Shown piece by piece: positions 5,617 through 6,589 of a stretch of 6,589 bases of DNA (position 1 is its first letter; each line of letters begins with the position of its first letter). The notes beneath the pieces are model-generated. The model did not search any database. It was not told the origin of the DNA and saw only the letters and a list, made by a program, of their open reading frames with translations. The DNA is from Acidobacteriaceae bacterium. Its GTDB lineage: Bacteria > Acidobacteriota > Terriglobia > Terriglobales > Acidobacteriaceae. The DNA lies in contig JAOAPJ010000057.1 of assembly GCA_025462805.1 (NCBI GenBank), positions 1 to 6,589 on the forward strand, read 5' to 3'. Position numbers and translations under genes: made by a program.

Positions 5617-5629
5617 AGGGTTAACCAAA

Positions 5630-6160
5630 ATGACTTCTGGCAACCACGGACGTTCGATGGATGTTGACAGCGGCGCTTCCGCGTCGTCGCCTTACGCACG
5701 CCAGGATGGCTGTGTCGACCCGGTCGTGGGCGACATCCTCTCCAGTTGGCGGTATGACATCTCCGGAATTACGCCGACGATGCGTGGCGATTATGAGGAG
5801 CACTTTCACGAGTGCGCCTACTGCCACAGCCGTCAGCGTCTTCATCGCACCGTCGACGTAGCCTTGATCGGTCTTACTACCATTTCGACTGCAGCCTTCG
5901 TGCTGGCGCTGGCCATCATCCATCACGTTCAGCCGCTGCAGCACTGGGCGCTGGTGACGCTGCACCTGTGGCAGGTTCCCATCGTGCTGAGCCTCCGGGA
6001 TGCTGCCATCCTGGGCCTTTTCGTCTCTTTTCTCTGTTGGGTGCTGGTGGCGATCGCGACGCCCGCCCCGATGTTCCTGACCGGTGTAGCTATAAACCAG
6101 GCACGCTCGCTGCAGGAGCGATCGCTGGACTGGCGCGATCGCGGCTCCCGCGTGGCGTAG
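5630..6160 (+). CDS. Small two-TM membrane protein with an anti-sigma-like HX3CX2C zinc motif
   Basis: This 176-residue protein is of unknown function. The first 70 residues are polar and carry HFHECAYC (58-65): H58-x3-C62-x2-C65, the spacing of the zinc-binding anti-sigma (ZAS / zf-HC2) motif. The sequence before it, VGDILSSWRYDISGITPTMRGDYEEH, resembles the helix that leads into that motif. Two hydrophobic stretches follow, about 76-100 and 117-150, then a charged tail (about 155-176), so both termini should face the cytoplasm. Family knowledge: ZAS proteins hold ECF sigma factors at the membrane and release them on stress. Here no sigma factor gene adjoins, so that role is inference only; a membrane-anchored zinc sensor is equally possible. 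The ATG at 5630 is preferred (weak AGGG 9 nt upstream); ATG 5657 would remove nine residues. It is convergent with pyrD. I recall similar proteins from acidobacteria but could not check this. Confidence 0.8.
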   Translation: MTSGNHGRSMDVDSGASASSPYARQDGCVDPVVGDILSSWRYDISGITPTMRGDYEEHFHECAYCHSRQRLHRTVDVALIGLTTISTAAFVLALAIIHHVQPLQHWALVTLHLWQVPIVLSLRDAAILGLFVSFLCWVLVAIATPAPMFLTGVAINQARSLQERSLDWRDRGSRVA

Positions 6161-6199
6161 TCGATTCCGTCAGTCACAGATACATATTCGAGTGCAACA

Positions 6200-6229
6200 G
6201 AGAAGTGGAGCTCCCCGCCTCCGCTTCTC
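6200..6229. terminator. Bidirectional hairpin terminator between convergent genes
   Basis: GAGAAGTGGAG (6200-6210) pairs with CTCCGCTTCTC (6219-6229) as an 11-bp stem with one T-G wobble and an 8-nt loop. It lies 39 nt after the stop of the zinc-motif gene and 13 nt after the pyrD stop, exactly where a shared terminator is expected. The flanks have only short T clusters (ATTTCT on +), so efficiency is uncertain. Confidence 0.6.
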
Positions 6230-6242
6230 CATTTCTGACGCG

Positions 6243-6589
6243 TTACTGCAGCTTTAGCCCGCCGGTCAGCTCGCTGACGCGCTCCACGTGGTTCTCCCGG
6301 CACCAGGACGCTAGCGACTTCGCCAGCCGCTCCACCGCCCGTGGATCGGCGTAGGAGGCGGTGCCCACCTGGACGGCAGTCGCACCGGCCAGGAGAAATT
6401 CGACCGCGTCCTCTGCCGTGGTGATGCCGCCCATGCCGATCACGGGAATCCTGACCGCTTTCGACGCCTCCCAGACCATGCGGACGGCGATGGGCTTGAT
6501 GGCCGGGCCGGAGAGGCCTCCGGTGACGTTCGCGATGCGGGGCCGGCGCGTCTTTACGTCGATCGCAAGTGAGACGAAGGTGTTCACCA
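6243..6589 (-). CDS. pyrD: Dihydroorotate dehydrogenase, class 1B, C-terminal part (5' end outside window)
   Basis: The last 114 or so residues of the pyrimidine-biosynthesis enzyme that oxidises dihydroorotate to orotate on FMN; class 1B enzymes are cytosolic and normally pair with the PyrK iron-sulfur/FAD subunit. The visible part begins VNTFVSLAIDV, matching the substrate-binding Asn-Thr strand. It continues with NVTGGLSGPAIKPIAVRMVWE and VIGMGGITTAEDAVEFLLAGATAVQVGTASYADP, which are the FMN-phosphate-binding strands of the TIM barrel, and ends in a terminal helix. The stop TAA is at 6245-6243. The GTG at 6587 is an internal valine, not a start; the gene continues past the right edge, and about two thirds of it is missing. 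The sequence favours 1B over the membrane-bound class 2. No pyrK is visible; it would lie upstream, beyond the window. Confidence 0.93.
   Translation of the reverse strand, partial: VNTFVSLAIDVKTRRPRIANVTGGLSGPAIKPIAVRMVWEASKAVRIPVIGMGGITTAEDAVEFLLAGATAVQVGTASYADPRAVERLAKSLASWCRENHVERVSELTGGLKLQ

Noticed and set aside
709..6160. A single multi-gene operon or new defence or biosynthetic system on the + strand
   Set aside because: The genes are 126-161 bp apart with hairpins or their own leaders between them, and their functions do not form a pathway I can name. Only marR and the exporter are clearly linked.
5812..6354. 180-codon + frame overlapping the zinc-motif gene and the end of pyrD
   Set aside because: It crosses the convergent junction and its hairpin and overlaps two better-supported genes; it has no recognisable domain.

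Overview
The window reads as ordinary chromosomal DNA from a high-GC, aerobic, Gram-negative-type bacterium. My best guess is an acidobacterium of the Terriglobales kind. That guess rests on recalled resemblance of the YycJ-like hydrolase, with its long insertion, and of the small zinc-finger membrane protein to acidobacterial proteins, plus strongly GC-biased third codon positions. No search was run. I see no tRNA, rRNA, insertion sequence, CRISPR array or phage gene, and every complete gene has an intact frame.

Layout. At the left edge (2-139, +) is the last 45 codons of an unidentified gene. It converges on a MarR-family repressor (201-677, -). Divergent from the repressor, with only 31 bp between start codons, is a 14-TM DHA2 (EmrB/QacA-type) exporter (709-2280, +). 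The gap between the two is almost entirely filled by four alternating half-sites of one hexamer, a very convincing MarR operator that touches both start codons. Then follow, all on +, a 3-hydroxybutyryl-CoA dehydrogenase (2429-3289), an APH/choline-kinase-fold phosphotransferase (3451-4353), a YycJ/WalJ-type metallo-beta-lactamase-fold hydrolase (4484-5503) and a small membrane protein with an anti-sigma-like HX3CX2C zinc motif (5630-6160). The right edge holds the C-terminal third of a class 1B dihydroorotate dehydrogenase (6243-6589, -), convergent with the zinc-motif gene; a hairpin sits between them.

How the parts work together. Only marR and the exporter form an evident functional unit: the repressor should sense a toxic compound, leave the shared operator and release both itself and the pump. 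The other + strand genes are 126-161 bp apart, each with its own leader, and look like independently transcribed genes of fatty-acid/butanoate metabolism, small-molecule phosphorylation, a nucleic-acid-type MBL enzyme, a possible envelope-stress regulator and pyrimidine synthesis.

I do not see a clearly new multi-gene system. The most interesting signals are regulatory and structural: the operator array that embeds the marR ribosome binding site and the exporter start codon; a 13-bp perfect inverted repeat behind the phosphotransferase gene; a set of mutually exclusive hairpins ahead of the zinc-motif gene; the roughly 80-residue insertion in the YycJ-like protein; and the orphan zinc-motif membrane protein itself.
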